Source of the DNA: Nitrospirae bacterium MYbinv3
GTDB lineage: Bacteria; Nitrospirota; Thermodesulfovibrionia; Thermodesulfovibrionales; Magnetobacteriaceae
Direction of reading: 5' to 3'
Assembly: GCA_002753395.1 (NCBI GenBank)
Contig: PEAB01000010.1
Span: 1-64,000, forward strand
DNA: 64,000 nt
Shown: positions 39,160 through 48,768 of the stretch, one piece after another
Layout: every line of letters begins with the position of its first letter
Position numbering within the stretch: position 1 is the first letter of the stretch
The notes under the pieces: generated by a model
The model's input: only the letters and a program-made list of their open reading frames with translations
Told to the model about the DNA's origin: nothing
Databases searched by the model: none
Program-made: the position numbers and the translations under genes

Positions 39160-39372
39160 TGTAAAAAATAGTAAGATAGTTATATCTATAGTTTTGCACT
39201 TTCTGGATTCCTGCTCAGGTCAGGGGCAGGAATAGAGGGGCTAAATGCGCCATTTCCTGTCATTCTCTCGTAAGCGGGAATCTATTTTCAAGAGCTGCAT
39301 AAAATGCTGGTTTATAAAAAAAGTGCAAAAGTATTGTTATATCATATCAAGAAAAGATAAGGAGGTAATGCT

Positions 39373-39705
39373 ATGGGTCAAAGGCGCGGGTCTTATAAAC
39401 CAAGACGGGTTGTTAAAAAGACCTTGGGGGATAGGTCAATTGAAGAGATAGTGCGGCAGTTAAAGGCAAACGGTCAGTCAGAATCCAACTACAGAGAGGA
39501 GTCGTTAAGTATTCACGGTCTTATCTGTGCTAAGTGCGGCAGGGAGTTCAGCAATAAGGACAGGAATCTGCTTACCGTACACCACAAGGATGGAAACCAC
39601 TACAACAACCCGCAAGATGGTTCTAATTGGGAAAACCTGTGTGTCTACTGTCACGAGGACGAGCACTCCAGGGGGATTCTGGCTGATTACCTGAGTAACC
39701 AATAA
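39373..39705 (+). CDS. HNH endonuclease, YajD-like
   Basis: CAKCGREF...TVHHKDGNHYNNPQDGSNWENLCVYCHEDEH. Confidence 0.9.
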   Translation: MGQRRGSYKPRRVVKKTLGDRSIEEIVRQLKANGQSESNYREESLSIHGLICAKCGREFSNKDRNLLTVHHKDGNHYNNPQDGSNWENLCVYCHEDEHSRGILADYLSNQ

Positions 39706-39750
39706 ACCTGCAAGAACTTGAATACAAAAACGAACTAACAGCTTCAATGA

Positions 39751-41154
39751 ATGAGTAAAGTTGCAGTTGTTATTACGCTGAGTCTTTTCCTGATTAGCAG
39801 CACAATTGCTCAGGGCGGCAGTGCTAACGGGAAAACGATAGTGTTTACTCAACCCTCAAGCTCTCCTCCTTTTGCTTACTCGGATGAGGCTGGACAGCCC
39901 AGAGGTATAGTTATTGATTACTGGAATCTCTGGGCGCTAAGAAATAACATCAAGATACAGTTTGTATTAGAGGAGTTTCAAGACAGTCTGCAGAAGGTCA
40001 AAGACGGCAAGGCAGAGGTCATTGCAGGCATCCTGCAATCAGAGGAGAGAGAAAAGTACCTGGAATTTTCAGATGGTTTTATTGATCTTAAGATATGCCT
40101 ATACGTACCTCAGGGTATAGAGACTAAAAAGCTCCAAGACCTCAAATCCTTGAGCATCGCAATAATACGCGGCCACGCAGCTATAGATTACATAAAAAAC
40201 TCTTATCCTCATTTCAACATTGTACTGTTTAATAACTACGAGGAGATGTTTAAAAGCCTGAGTGATAACGAAACTGTCTTTGTAAGCGATTACTATACCG
40301 CTAAGCACTATATGACACAGAACGGATCGCTTGGTAAGTATAAGTTTGTTAAAACGCTGTTTAATGGGAGCCTGAGGGCAGCTGTAAGACGTGGTAATAC
40401 CGACATGCTGGCGCTCATCAACGACGGGATGCAAAAGATAGATCGAGGCGATATCGAGAAGATATATAACGCGTGGTTTGACCACAGCCCCAAATTTCCA
40501 GACTGGTTGAGCAAACTGGTGGTGGGGGCTGGGTTTTCTGCACTTATTCTAGGACTATTGAGCTATATCTTTGTCTTGAGGGTTCAACTAAAGCGAAAGA
40601 CCACAAGCCTTGAGGACGCCCTTGAGCGTATAAAGAAAAAGGACGAAACACTGGATCTCTTATCAAGGACAGACCCGTTAACAGGGCTTTCAAACCGCCT
40701 TGATATGTATGATAAGTTCAAATACCATCAGTCTATCTTTAAAAGATACGGCAGATGTTTCTCCATTGTTCTGTGCAGCATAGATGACCTCAAGGAGTTT
40801 AACGCCGCCTATGATATGGAGTGTGGCCTTAAGATGATAGTGGAGGCCGCAAATAGGTTAAGGGTCTCTCTCAGGCGTCAGGACTTTGTCGGCAGATGGT
40901 CTATGGAGGAGTTTATCCTCCTTCTGCCAGAGACAGACCTTGATGGCGGCTCAAAGATTGCGGAAAAACTCCGTAAGGAGATCCAGGGTCGCAAGTTCAT
41001 CTACAAAGGTAAGGAGATACCTGCAACCATGACCTTTGGCGTTAGCGTTTATGACGCCGGCATGCCCATAGACGATTGTATAAAACAGGCCGATGAATGT
41101 CTCTACATAGGCAAAAAAAGCGGATCTAACATGGTGGTCGCCTTCAAACCATAG
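39751..41154 (+). CDS. Periplasmic SBP_bac_3 sensor with degenerate GGDEF domain
   Basis: Signal peptide, SBP3-like domain, TM, SRTDPLTGLSNR; active site reads GRWSMEEFILLLPETD. Confidence 0.88.
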   Translation: MSKVAVVITLSLFLISSTIAQGGSANGKTIVFTQPSSSPPFAYSDEAGQPRGIVIDYWNLWALRNNIKIQFVLEEFQDSLQKVKDGKAEVIAGILQSEEREKYLEFSDGFIDLKICLYVPQGIETKKLQDLKSLSIAIIRGHAAIDYIKNSYPHFNIVLFNNYEEMFKSLSDNETVFVSDYYTAKHYMTQNGSLGKYKFVKTLFNGSLRAAVRRGNTDMLALINDGMQKIDRGDIEKIYNAWFDHSPKFPDWLSKLVVGAGFSALILGLLSYIFVLRVQLKRKTTSLEDALERIKKKDETLDLLSRTDPLTGLSNRLDMYDKFKYHQSIFKRYGRCFSIVLCSIDDLKEFNAAYDMECGLKMIVEAANRLRVSLRRQDFVGRWSMEEFILLLPETDLDGGSKIAEKLRKEIQGRKFIYKGKEIPATMTFGVSVYDAGMPIDDCIKQADECLYIGKKSGSNMVVAFKP

Positions 41155-41325
41155 GGGGGAGAAAAAAGAAGGGGGTGCTTGTACAACTATTGTATTTAAT
41201 CGAATTGACATCCGCTTTAAACAGACCCAATAGACGTGCTTTTATGACATTAGGTTTGGGGAAATAGTGATGACAAACTTGAGAAGTTTTACTCACAAAA
41301 AACGTATTCTGTGAACAAAACTTGT

Positions 41326-41442
41326 GTGCATAAGAAAATCGTGGGAAATTATGTCATTCCTGCGAAAGCAGGAATCTATTAGCTTGTGGATTGCCCTGTC
41401 TTGCATGGCAATGACAAGACGCCCCATAAGTTTTATATGCAC
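41326..41442. repeat. MITE-like repeat, family 2, copy 1
   Basis: GTGCATAAGAAAATCGTGGG ... CCCATAAGTTTTATATGCAC terminal inverted repeats; internal TCATTCCTGCGAAAGCAGGAATC palindrome. Confidence 0.75.
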
Positions 41443-41590
41443 CCCAAAATTCAGTGAGAATTGCTGGCCGTGAAGTCTTACAATTGTGATGTTATTTCCT
41501 TTTGTGCTAAAATCCATCATGAGTGCATTCTCATTAACGGATGAGTTTAGAAAAAGACAAACATCCTTCAAGTTATGAATATAGATAAGT

Positions 41591-41851
41591 ATGTTGAGAC
41601 TAATTAGATTATCGGTTCATGCTAGAGAGCAGCTAAGCTATAGAGGTGTGCTAGCGGATGAGGTTAATGAGACCATAAGAAGCTCAACATGGGAGACGGT
41701 TAACCGTGGAAAGCTGCAAGCAAGTAAGGACTTTATATTTGAAAAGGAATGGAATAAGAAATATTACAAGTATAAGCAGGTTAAAACGATATTTGTTGAA
41801 GAGGCAACAGAGATTGTTGTAATCACAGTATATACATATTATCTTAACTGA
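41591..41851 (+). CDS. DUF4258 domain protein (toxin-like)
   Basis: LSVHAREQLSYRGVLADEVNETI ... VKTIFVEEATEIVVITVYTYY. Confidence 0.8.
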   Translation: MLRLIRLSVHAREQLSYRGVLADEVNETIRSSTWETVNRGKLQASKDFIFEKEWNKKYYKYKQVKTIFVEEATEIVVITVYTYYLN

Positions 41852-41862
41852 GAGGCGGAGAA

Positions 41863-42078
41863 ATGAGAATAACGTATGATCCAGAAGTTGATGCCCTTTA
41901 TATACGTTTTATAGAGACTACAGTAACAACCAAACATGTGGCAGAAGGAGTTGCAATCGACTATGATCCGGAAGGAAGAATTGCAGGGATTGAAATCTTA
42001 GACGCCATAATGCGTGTTGGAGGTAAAGATGTTTTCAGAAAAATAACGTTAGAGGACCTTGCACTTCAGACTACCTAA
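41863..42078 (+). CDS. DUF2283 domain protein (antitoxin-like)
   Basis: MRITYDPEVDALYIRFIE...EGVAIDYDPEGRIAGIEILDA. Confidence 0.88.
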   Translation: MRITYDPEVDALYIRFIETTVTTKHVAEGVAIDYDPEGRIAGIEILDAIMRVGGKDVFRKITLEDLALQTT

Positions 42079-42079
42079 A

Positions 42080-42745
42080 ATGTACATAGACCTGGTGCAT
42101 CACATAAACAGTTTTTTGGCTGCCTTTATCCTGCTTTCCGCCTTTGGGATGCTGGTCCAGAGGAGGATGTCGGGGCTTATCTTCCTGTTTACGTGGCAGG
42201 GGTTGTTCCTGTCCGTAAACACAGCTCTGGTTGGATTTGTCGTCAATAGACACCACCTCTATATCTCCTCGGCCTTGACGCTGGTGTTGAAGGTGTTTCT
42301 CTTGCCGTATATACTGCATACCCTAGTTAAGCGCCTGAAGATCCACAAGGAGGTGGAGACCATCTTAAATGTCCCCACAACTATGCTAATGGGGATAGCC
42401 CTGGTCATATTCTCCTACCACCTGGTTTCGCCTATCAGGGAACTTTCGCCACTTGTTACACGTTCGATCCTGGCGGTTGCCTTTGCCTCTGTAATGTTGG
42501 GACTGCTGATGATGATCACAAGGAAAAATGCGGTCACTCAGATAATCGGCTTTCTCGCAATGGAGAACGGACTCTTCTTTGCGGCCACCAGTGCAACCTA
42601 CGGGATGCCACTGTTGATTGAGCTTGGCATAGCCCTGGACATCCTCATCGCTGCATTTATATTTGGCATATTTTTCTTTCACATACACTCAAACTTTGAT
42701 ACCTTAGACGTGGAACAGCTGGCAAGACTCAAGGAGGTAGACTAG
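42080..42745 (+). CDS. hyfE: Hydrogenase-4 component E / NuoK-like
   Basis: Multi-TM protein upstream of hyfF; likely start MYIDLVHHIN at 42080 (ORF track 42059). Confidence 0.85.
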   Translation: MYIDLVHHINSFLAAFILLSAFGMLVQRRMSGLIFLFTWQGLFLSVNTALVGFVVNRHHLYISSALTLVLKVFLLPYILHTLVKRLKIHKEVETILNVPTTMLMGIALVIFSYHLVSPIRELSPLVTRSILAVAFASVMLGLLMMITRKNAVTQIIGFLAMENGLFFAATSATYGMPLLIELGIALDILIAAFIFGIFFFHIHSNFDTLDVEQLARLKEVD

Positions 42746-42747
42746 CG

Positions 42748-44193
42748 GTGTCCATTGTCGTATTACTGTGTGTCCCTCTACTGGCTGCCATTGTACTGGC
42801 CTTTGTGAAGGAGGGTAAGGCAGCATCCGATTTAAACGTTGCAGGCTCTATTGCCACATTTTTTGCGGGTGTGTGGTTGGCGTGGGAGGTACATGAACAT
42901 GGCCCGATGCTTGTGGCCAAGAACCTTTTTTTTGCCGACGCCTTAAGTGTGTATCTAGCCCTTATAACCGCCTTTATTGATATGACGACAGCCATGTTTA
43001 GCCGCAGATACATGTCTTTTGAGCAGCAGCAGGGGCTCTTGTCTCAACGGCGAATGAGATACTACCACTCGATGTTTCAGTTGTTTGTATTTACCATGCT
43101 TGTGGCTCTCCTTACAAACAACGTCGGCATACTGTGGATTGCAATGGAGATGGCCACATTGTCAAGCGTCTTACTGGTATCGTTGTACCGCACACCGTCA
43201 TCGATAGAGGCGGCTTGGAAGTACTTTATCCTCTGTGGCGTGGGCATTGCACAGGCGCTCTTTGGGACGATACTGCTCTATCTGGCAGCCGAAAAGGTGC
43301 TTGGAGAGGGCGGGGACGCCCTTCTGTGGACAAACCTTAATCAGGTAAAAAGCTTGATGGAGCCAAACGTGTTGTCTCTGGCCTTTGTGTTTCTCATGGT
43401 TGGGTATGGCACAAAGATGGGTCTTGTCCCAGTGCACCACTGGCTGCCTGATGCCTACAGCGAGGGAGCCTTTCCAGCAGCCATCCTGTCAGGCCTTCTC
43501 CTAAACGTAGCGCTCTATGCCTTGGTCAGGTTCAAGGTGCTTGTAGATGGTTCATTGGGCACACACCATGCCGGCAATATTATGATGGGCTTTGGACTGC
43601 TTTCGCTTATGATATCAGCCTTTTCAATCTTGAGACAGAAGGATATAAAACGGATGTTTGCCTATTCCTCCATAGAGCACATGGGCATAGCGACGTTTGC
43701 CTTTGGCCTTGGCGGGGCTGTAGCCACATTTGGTGCCCTGCTACACATGTTCATGCACAGCCTGACAAAGGCGTCGTTGTTTTTTACCTGTGGCCATGCT
43801 ATACAGATGCACCAGACATCGGAGATGACTAGGATTAGGGGGCTTATCAGGGGTAATCCGCTTGTAGGCTGGGGGCTGATGTTTGGGGTCATGGCCATTG
43901 TAGGGATGCCTCCGTTTGGGATATTTACGAGTGAGTTCTTGATCCTGACAGAGACCGTGAAGGATGCGCCGTATCTGACCCCTTTTCTTCTTGTGGGCCT
44001 TGCTGTGGCCGCTGCAGCGCTCTTCAGAAGGGTTCAGTCGATGGTGATGGCAGATGCACCCTCTTATCAGAAATCGATAAACACAGCTTACGTGCCAATA
44101 GTCCTACACCTGGCGTTAATACTGGCTGTTGGAATCTACATGCCTGATATCCTCAACCAGTGGCTTAAAAACATAGTGGAATATATGAAGTAA
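42748..44193 (+). CDS. hyfF: Hydrogenase-4 component F / NuoN-M-like
   Basis: GYGTKMGLVPVHHWLPDAYSEGAFPAAILSGLLLNVALYALVR, FAYSSIEHMGIA; GTG start. Confidence 0.92.
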   Translation: MSIVVLLCVPLLAAIVLAFVKEGKAASDLNVAGSIATFFAGVWLAWEVHEHGPMLVAKNLFFADALSVYLALITAFIDMTTAMFSRRYMSFEQQQGLLSQRRMRYYHSMFQLFVFTMLVALLTNNVGILWIAMEMATLSSVLLVSLYRTPSSIEAAWKYFILCGVGIAQALFGTILLYLAAEKVLGEGGDALLWTNLNQVKSLMEPNVLSLAFVFLMVGYGTKMGLVPVHHWLPDAYSEGAFPAAILSGLLLNVALYALVRFKVLVDGSLGTHHAGNIMMGFGLLSLMISAFSILRQKDIKRMFAYSSIEHMGIATFAFGLGGAVATFGALLHMFMHSLTKASLFFTCGHAIQMHQTSEMTRIRGLIRGNPLVGWGLMFGVMAIVGMPPFGIFTSEFLILTETVKDAPYLTPFLLVGLAVAAAALFRRVQSMVMADAPSYQKSINTAYVPIVLHLALILAVGIYMPDILNQWLKNIVEYMK

Positions 44194-44209
44194 GACAGGG
44201 ATTAAAAAT

Positions 44210-44314
44210 GGAGGGCTTTGCCCTCCCTCAGACCCACCCACAAGGGGACCAGTCCCCTTGACCCCATTATATCTAAAATTTATACCCAATGTTTCAATTG
44301 TATACTGAACTATT
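44210..44314 (-). repeat. Dispersed hairpin repeat, copy H with tail module
   Basis: GGAGGGCTTTGCCCTCCCTCAGACCCACCCACAAGGGGACCAGTCCCCTTGACCCCATTATAT, then tail TTTATACCCAATGTTTCAATTGTATACTGAACTATT. Confidence 0.9.
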
Positions 44315-44374
44315 GCTAATTTTCGTTATAAATAACTTGACAATGCCACATTTAAGGATTATACTAATAAAGTC

Positions 44375-45745
44375 TTGTTTAAAGGAAGAAAAAATGTAGT
44401 TATCGTACTAATAGTTATCGTTCTTATCTTGTCTCACGCCTCTATCAACGACGCAATGAAGAAATCATCGGATGAGTTTAGTCTTAAGGCCTCAAAAAGT
44501 ACGACGGAACATCCACCAGCTTATGTCTTCGATGGTGTAACAGATGGAGATGGTTTCTGGGAGCCTACCGGGGCTTACCCCTTCTGGATAGAAGTCATTT
44601 ATGGCAGCTCAAAGATCATAAAAAAGTATTCTCTATGCTCAGGGTCTGATGCAGAGGAGCGGATGCCTGTTTCATGGCAGCTACATGGTTCTGATGATGG
44701 CCTTACATGGGAAATTTTAGATATAAGGGCAAATGTAAAGTCGTGGAAAAAGAGACAGATACGGGACTATACCGTCTTAAAACCTAAAGCCTTTAAACAC
44801 TATCGTTTGCGTTTTACAGAAGGTGGTAATCCGACGGTCATGCGCATTTATGAGATTAATTTATATGATGATGATGGCACTAATAGTATGAAGGGTGGTT
44901 TTATGGAGCTGCCTGATGGCTCAATTGGATGGCCAAATGTAAGGATGACAAATAGAGTGGGTGGAGGTGGATTGTCCGATCTTAAAGGCGTAGGGAAACG
45001 TGCGCAGCCCGGTGGTACGATTGCTATACAGCCAAGAGGAGATTATATGCGTGGAGCAATAGATATGCTCCCTACGGCAGGGAAGTTACCCCAGGCCGAC
45101 GCCCTGGCTGAGGTCACCCTCCATAGGATTGTGCCGTCAAAAAGTGGATTTGAGATGGTTCGTTACGCTGCCCTTGCTACCGATACAGTTCCTTTTGGTA
45201 TTATTGTTGAGTCTGGCGGGGCAGGCAAGGCCAGACCTTTTGTATTTTGGACGTTAAGAGAGGAAACTGCGGACTTTTCTAAAATGCTATTTTCTGAGGC
45301 ATTCCGCATTACAGAAGACGGGTTAGTGCAAGTAGGTCGAAAACGTGGCAGCGGTACTGCTGACAAGATTCTCAAAGACGACCCCGCTTTGGTTGATAGT
45401 AAGCCGGTAGATGCGCTATTTCTTGAAAAACAAGACCCTGGCAAACAAGGGGTTTATAATTCAGACTATCTTAAGATCGTCGCTAAAAGCAGAGACTCTC
45501 GAAAGGTTCATCGCTATGAATGGCGATTGAACGTACAAATTAATGACAAGAACAACGATGCCGCCCTTGTAATCTCTTCAAGTAAGGACGGTTCTTCATA
45601 TAATGACAAACTAATAGTGCGACATGATGGCAATGTTGAATTATCAGACCCAGAAGCAGGCATTGTTATGTCCTCACCTGGTGGTAAACGATTTAAAATC
45701 ACTGTCGATGACGCAGGCAGGCAGAAAACCTCTCCTATAAAGTAG
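44375..45745 (+). CDS. Exported F5/8 type C (discoidin)-like protein
   Basis: Hydrophobic N-terminus; YVFDGVTDGDGFWEPTG...WIEVIYGSSKIIKKYSLCSGSD...SWQLHGSDDGLTWEILDIR. Confidence 0.72.
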   Translation: MFKGRKNVVIVLIVIVLILSHASINDAMKKSSDEFSLKASKSTTEHPPAYVFDGVTDGDGFWEPTGAYPFWIEVIYGSSKIIKKYSLCSGSDAEERMPVSWQLHGSDDGLTWEILDIRANVKSWKKRQIRDYTVLKPKAFKHYRLRFTEGGNPTVMRIYEINLYDDDGTNSMKGGFMELPDGSIGWPNVRMTNRVGGGGLSDLKGVGKRAQPGGTIAIQPRGDYMRGAIDMLPTAGKLPQADALAEVTLHRIVPSKSGFEMVRYAALATDTVPFGIIVESGGAGKARPFVFWTLREETADFSKMLFSEAFRITEDGLVQVGRKRGSGTADKILKDDPALVDSKPVDALFLEKQDPGKQGVYNSDYLKIVAKSRDSRKVHRYEWRLNVQINDKNNDAALVISSSKDGSSYNDKLIVRHDGNVELSDPEAGIVMSSPGGKRFKITVDDAGRQKTSPIK

Positions 45746-45768
45746 CCAACTATAACAGAGGGCCAGAT

Positions 45769-47367
45769 ATGAACATCCTTAAAGACGCAATAACCTCAGC
45801 CTGCTATATATCAACGGGCCGCACCTGTATTGGGGCGGAGGTAAAATATGATACGAGTCAATACCCCGCAACGGTGCCATCTTGCATAGTTCCAAGGGCA
45901 GGCTTTGTTGCGGCGGCACGGGTGATGAATAGTGTTTATGCCTTTTTGGTTGCCCAATGGGCAGGCGATGAGACTCAGAGTCGTGATTGTTTTTCAGTAT
46001 ATGCCTGTTACAGGAAGGAGTCGGAGTACCTCATCATAAGAACCGACGTCCCTGCGACTGATCCTACCTTCCCAAGCCTCACATCCGAGTACGTCTGTGC
46101 CTATCGTTTCGAGCGGCAGATACACAGCCTTATGGGTATCACACCGGTTGGCCATCCGGACTTACGGCCGTGGATAAAGTTTGAAGACTGGCCGCAGGAT
46201 GCGTGGCCGCTGCGTAAGTCCTTTGACGCGTTGCAGACCATGCCCCGAGTCGATGGACAATACCAGTGGGTCAGGGCAGAGGGTGAGGGTGTTTACGAGA
46301 TACCCGTAGGTCCGGTACATGCCGGCATTATTGAGCCCGGGCACTTTCGATTTCAGGCTGTGGGTGAACACGTCATAAATCTTGAGGAGCGGCTGGGCTA
46401 CGTCCACAAGGGCATTGAAAAGAGGTTTGAGTCGCTTTCCTGGCATGACGGCGTGAGGCTTGCCGGCAGGGTCTCTGGCGATACTACCGTTGCGCACAGC
46501 CTTGCCTACTGCATGGCGCTTGAAGCCATGACACAGTGCGTCATACCTCAGAGGGCACACTGGCTGCGGGCGCTCTTTCTTGAACGTGAGCGGATAGCCA
46601 ATCACCTTGGCGACTTAGGTGCTATATGCAACGACGTGGCCTTTGCACTGATGCTGTTTCAGTTTTCAAGGCTAAAGGAGATGATTGTCCGCACTAATCT
46701 TAGGCTCTTTGGTCACAGGTTTATCATGGACAGGGTTATACCAGGCGGGGTGGCCGTTGATGTCGATTCCTCTGGTGTCAAGGACGTGCTGGTGGAGATG
46801 ACACAGTTAGAAGACGAGTTTGAGAGGCTCGTTGCTATCTATGATAGCAATCCCTCTTTAGAAGATAGAGTAAGGGACACAGGTATCCTTGCGCCTGAGA
46901 AGGCACGGGAGTTGGGCGTCGTTGGTATTGTTGCGCGGGCCAGCGGTTTGAATGTAGACTGCCGTATCCACTATCCCTTCCCTCCGTACGACCGTTTTGA
47001 GGTCAAGGTACCGGTTTTAGTCTCCGGCGACGTTCATGCGAGGGCGTGGGTCAGGGTCGAGGAGGTTAGGCAGTCCATAGTCTTAATCCGCAGGATACTC
47101 AACAGCCTGCCTGTGGGAGACATATCAACTGCTGTCGTGCAACCACAAGCGGGCAGGGCTGGATTTGCAGCCGTTGAGGGGTGGCGCGGGGAGATCATCT
47201 ACTGGCTTAGCAGCGACCCGCAGGGACAGGTAAATCGCTGTATGGTCAGGGACCCATCCAGTGTAAACTGGCTGGCTCTGGAGCAGGCTATCCCAGGCAA
47301 TATAGTGCCTGACTTTCCGCTCTGCAACAAGAGTTTTAATCAATCGTATTCAGGGCACGATTTATGA
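45769..47367 (+). CDS. hyfG: Hydrogenase-4 component G-like large subunit without NiFe cysteines (Ehr-like)
   Basis: HFRFQAVGEHVINLEERLGYVHKGIEKRFE; GRVSGDTTVAHSLAYC in place of CxxC; RDPSSVNW...NIVPDFPLCNKSFNQSYSGHDL in place of DPCxxC. Confidence 0.9.
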   Translation: MNILKDAITSACYISTGRTCIGAEVKYDTSQYPATVPSCIVPRAGFVAAARVMNSVYAFLVAQWAGDETQSRDCFSVYACYRKESEYLIIRTDVPATDPTFPSLTSEYVCAYRFERQIHSLMGITPVGHPDLRPWIKFEDWPQDAWPLRKSFDALQTMPRVDGQYQWVRAEGEGVYEIPVGPVHAGIIEPGHFRFQAVGEHVINLEERLGYVHKGIEKRFESLSWHDGVRLAGRVSGDTTVAHSLAYCMALEAMTQCVIPQRAHWLRALFLERERIANHLGDLGAICNDVAFALMLFQFSRLKEMIVRTNLRLFGHRFIMDRVIPGGVAVDVDSSGVKDVLVEMTQLEDEFERLVAIYDSNPSLEDRVRDTGILAPEKARELGVVGIVARASGLNVDCRIHYPFPPYDRFEVKVPVLVSGDVHARAWVRVEEVRQSIVLIRRILNSLPVGDISTAVVQPQAGRAGFAAVEGWRGEIIYWLSSDPQGQVNRCMVRDPSSVNWLALEQAIPGNIVPDFPLCNKSFNQSYSGHDL

Positions 47368-47876
47368 TAAGTATACTAAATCAGATATTTCGCACAGGTA
47401 TAGTAACTGAGCCGCTTTCTCAGCTGCCTGATGCAACAGTCATCAAAGAAACAGTCAGCCAGTTAGAAGAGGGAATAAAGAAGCGTTTTAGGCAGAGTCT
47501 CACCATACGGCAGGTGGATGCCGGCTCGTGCAACGGCTGCGAGCTTGAGATCCATGCCATTAACAATCCTATTTATAATTGCGAAAGGTTTGGTATACAT
47601 TTTACCGCCTCACCGAGGTTCGCTGACATGCTCTTGGTTACCGGGCCGGTAACGAGAAACATGGAGACAGCCCTCATCAGGACGTACAACTCCACCCCCG
47701 CGCCAAAACTCGTGGTAGCTGTAGGTGATTGTGGCTGTAGCGGTGGAATCTTTGGAGAGAGCTATGCCTGCCTTGGAGGGATCGACAAGGTGATTCCCGT
47801 GAACGTCTACATCCCAGGCTGCCCTCCAACCCCCGATGTCTTATTAAACGGTATACTCCGCGCTATTGGAGGATAG
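47364..47876 (+). CDS. hyfI: NuoB/HyfI-like small subunit, 4Fe-4S
   Basis: DAGSCNGCELEIHAINNP, VGDCGCSGGIFGESYA, VYIPGCPPTPDVLL. Confidence 0.92.
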   Translation: MISILNQIFRTGIVTEPLSQLPDATVIKETVSQLEEGIKKRFRQSLTIRQVDAGSCNGCELEIHAINNPIYNCERFGIHFTASPRFADMLLVTGPVTRNMETALIRTYNSTPAPKLVVAVGDCGCSGGIFGESYACLGGIDKVIPVNVYIPGCPPTPDVLLNGILRAIGG

Positions 47877-48175
47877 AATGGAGTGGGTTTTGCTTTTTGA
47901 ACGACAATGACTAAAATCATTTGTATCTTATTCGAGTTTTTATCGTGGTTTCCACGTAACCGGACATTTCTATTTTGCCCTGACACAGGTGATTTGGCCT
48001 CTTGACACATTGTAAAAAGAACTGTTAGTATCTTGTCGCATGATTGCAGTACCGATATTGCTGCATATCATTAGTTCTTTATACCTTAAGATAATAATAT
48101 GCTAATTAAATATGAATTTACATATAAAGGAGAAAACACCGTAAATATGTTAACGTCAGAGATAAGAAAATACGT

Positions 48176-48256
48176 AATAGTTCAGTATACGATTGAAGCA
48201 TTGTGTCTAAACATGATATTATGGGGTCAAGGGGACCAGTCCCCTTGACCCCATTA
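48176..48256 (+). repeat. Dispersed repeat, copy I, with perfect palindrome
   Basis: Tail module AATAGTTCAGTATACGATTGAAGCATTGTGTCTAAACATGATATT followed by ATGGGGTCAAGGGGAC-CA-GTCCCCTTGACCCCAT (48221-48254). Confidence 0.9.
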
Positions 48257-48342
48257 ATTTTTATTGTCCCCCATGAAATTCTTATGCACCCAAAGATACA
48301 GTCCAAAAGATTTTTTTACATAGGTTCTGATATTATATAAAG

Positions 48343-48768
48343 ATGATGCGAAACATTGACAATGATTTACTAAAGAAAGAGGTAGCCGTGCTCTGCGTTG
48401 AGGATGAGCTTATTATAATGGAAAGCCTCAGAATCGTTCTTAAACGTAGATTTGAACGGACTTACATGGCATTAAACGGGAAGATTGGCCTTGATTTGTT
48501 TAATGAGCATAAGGTTGATATTGTGATCACCGACATTATGATGCCCGTAATGGATGGTATAGAGATGGTAAAGAGGATCTTAGAATCAAAACCGTATACT
48601 CCTATCATCATACTGAGCGCCCTTAACGATGAGCCTTATCTGATAAAGGCAAAAGAGCTTGGCATCAAGTATTATATAACCAAGCCTTTTAGTGACGAGG
48701 ATTTCTTCTCGGTTATCTATGAGGCAGCAAGAGAGGTACTCGAAAATAGAGATAACCCTACCGTTTAA
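48343..48768 (+). CDS. Single-domain response regulator
   Basis: VLCVEDELIIMESLRIVLKRRF...IVITDIMMPVMDGIEMVKRI. Confidence 0.93.
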   Translation: MMRNIDNDLLKKEVAVLCVEDELIIMESLRIVLKRRFERTYMALNGKIGLDLFNEHKVDIVITDIMMPVMDGIEMVKRILESKPYTPIIILSALNDEPYLIKAKELGIKYYITKPFSDEDFFSVIYEAAREVLENRDNPTV

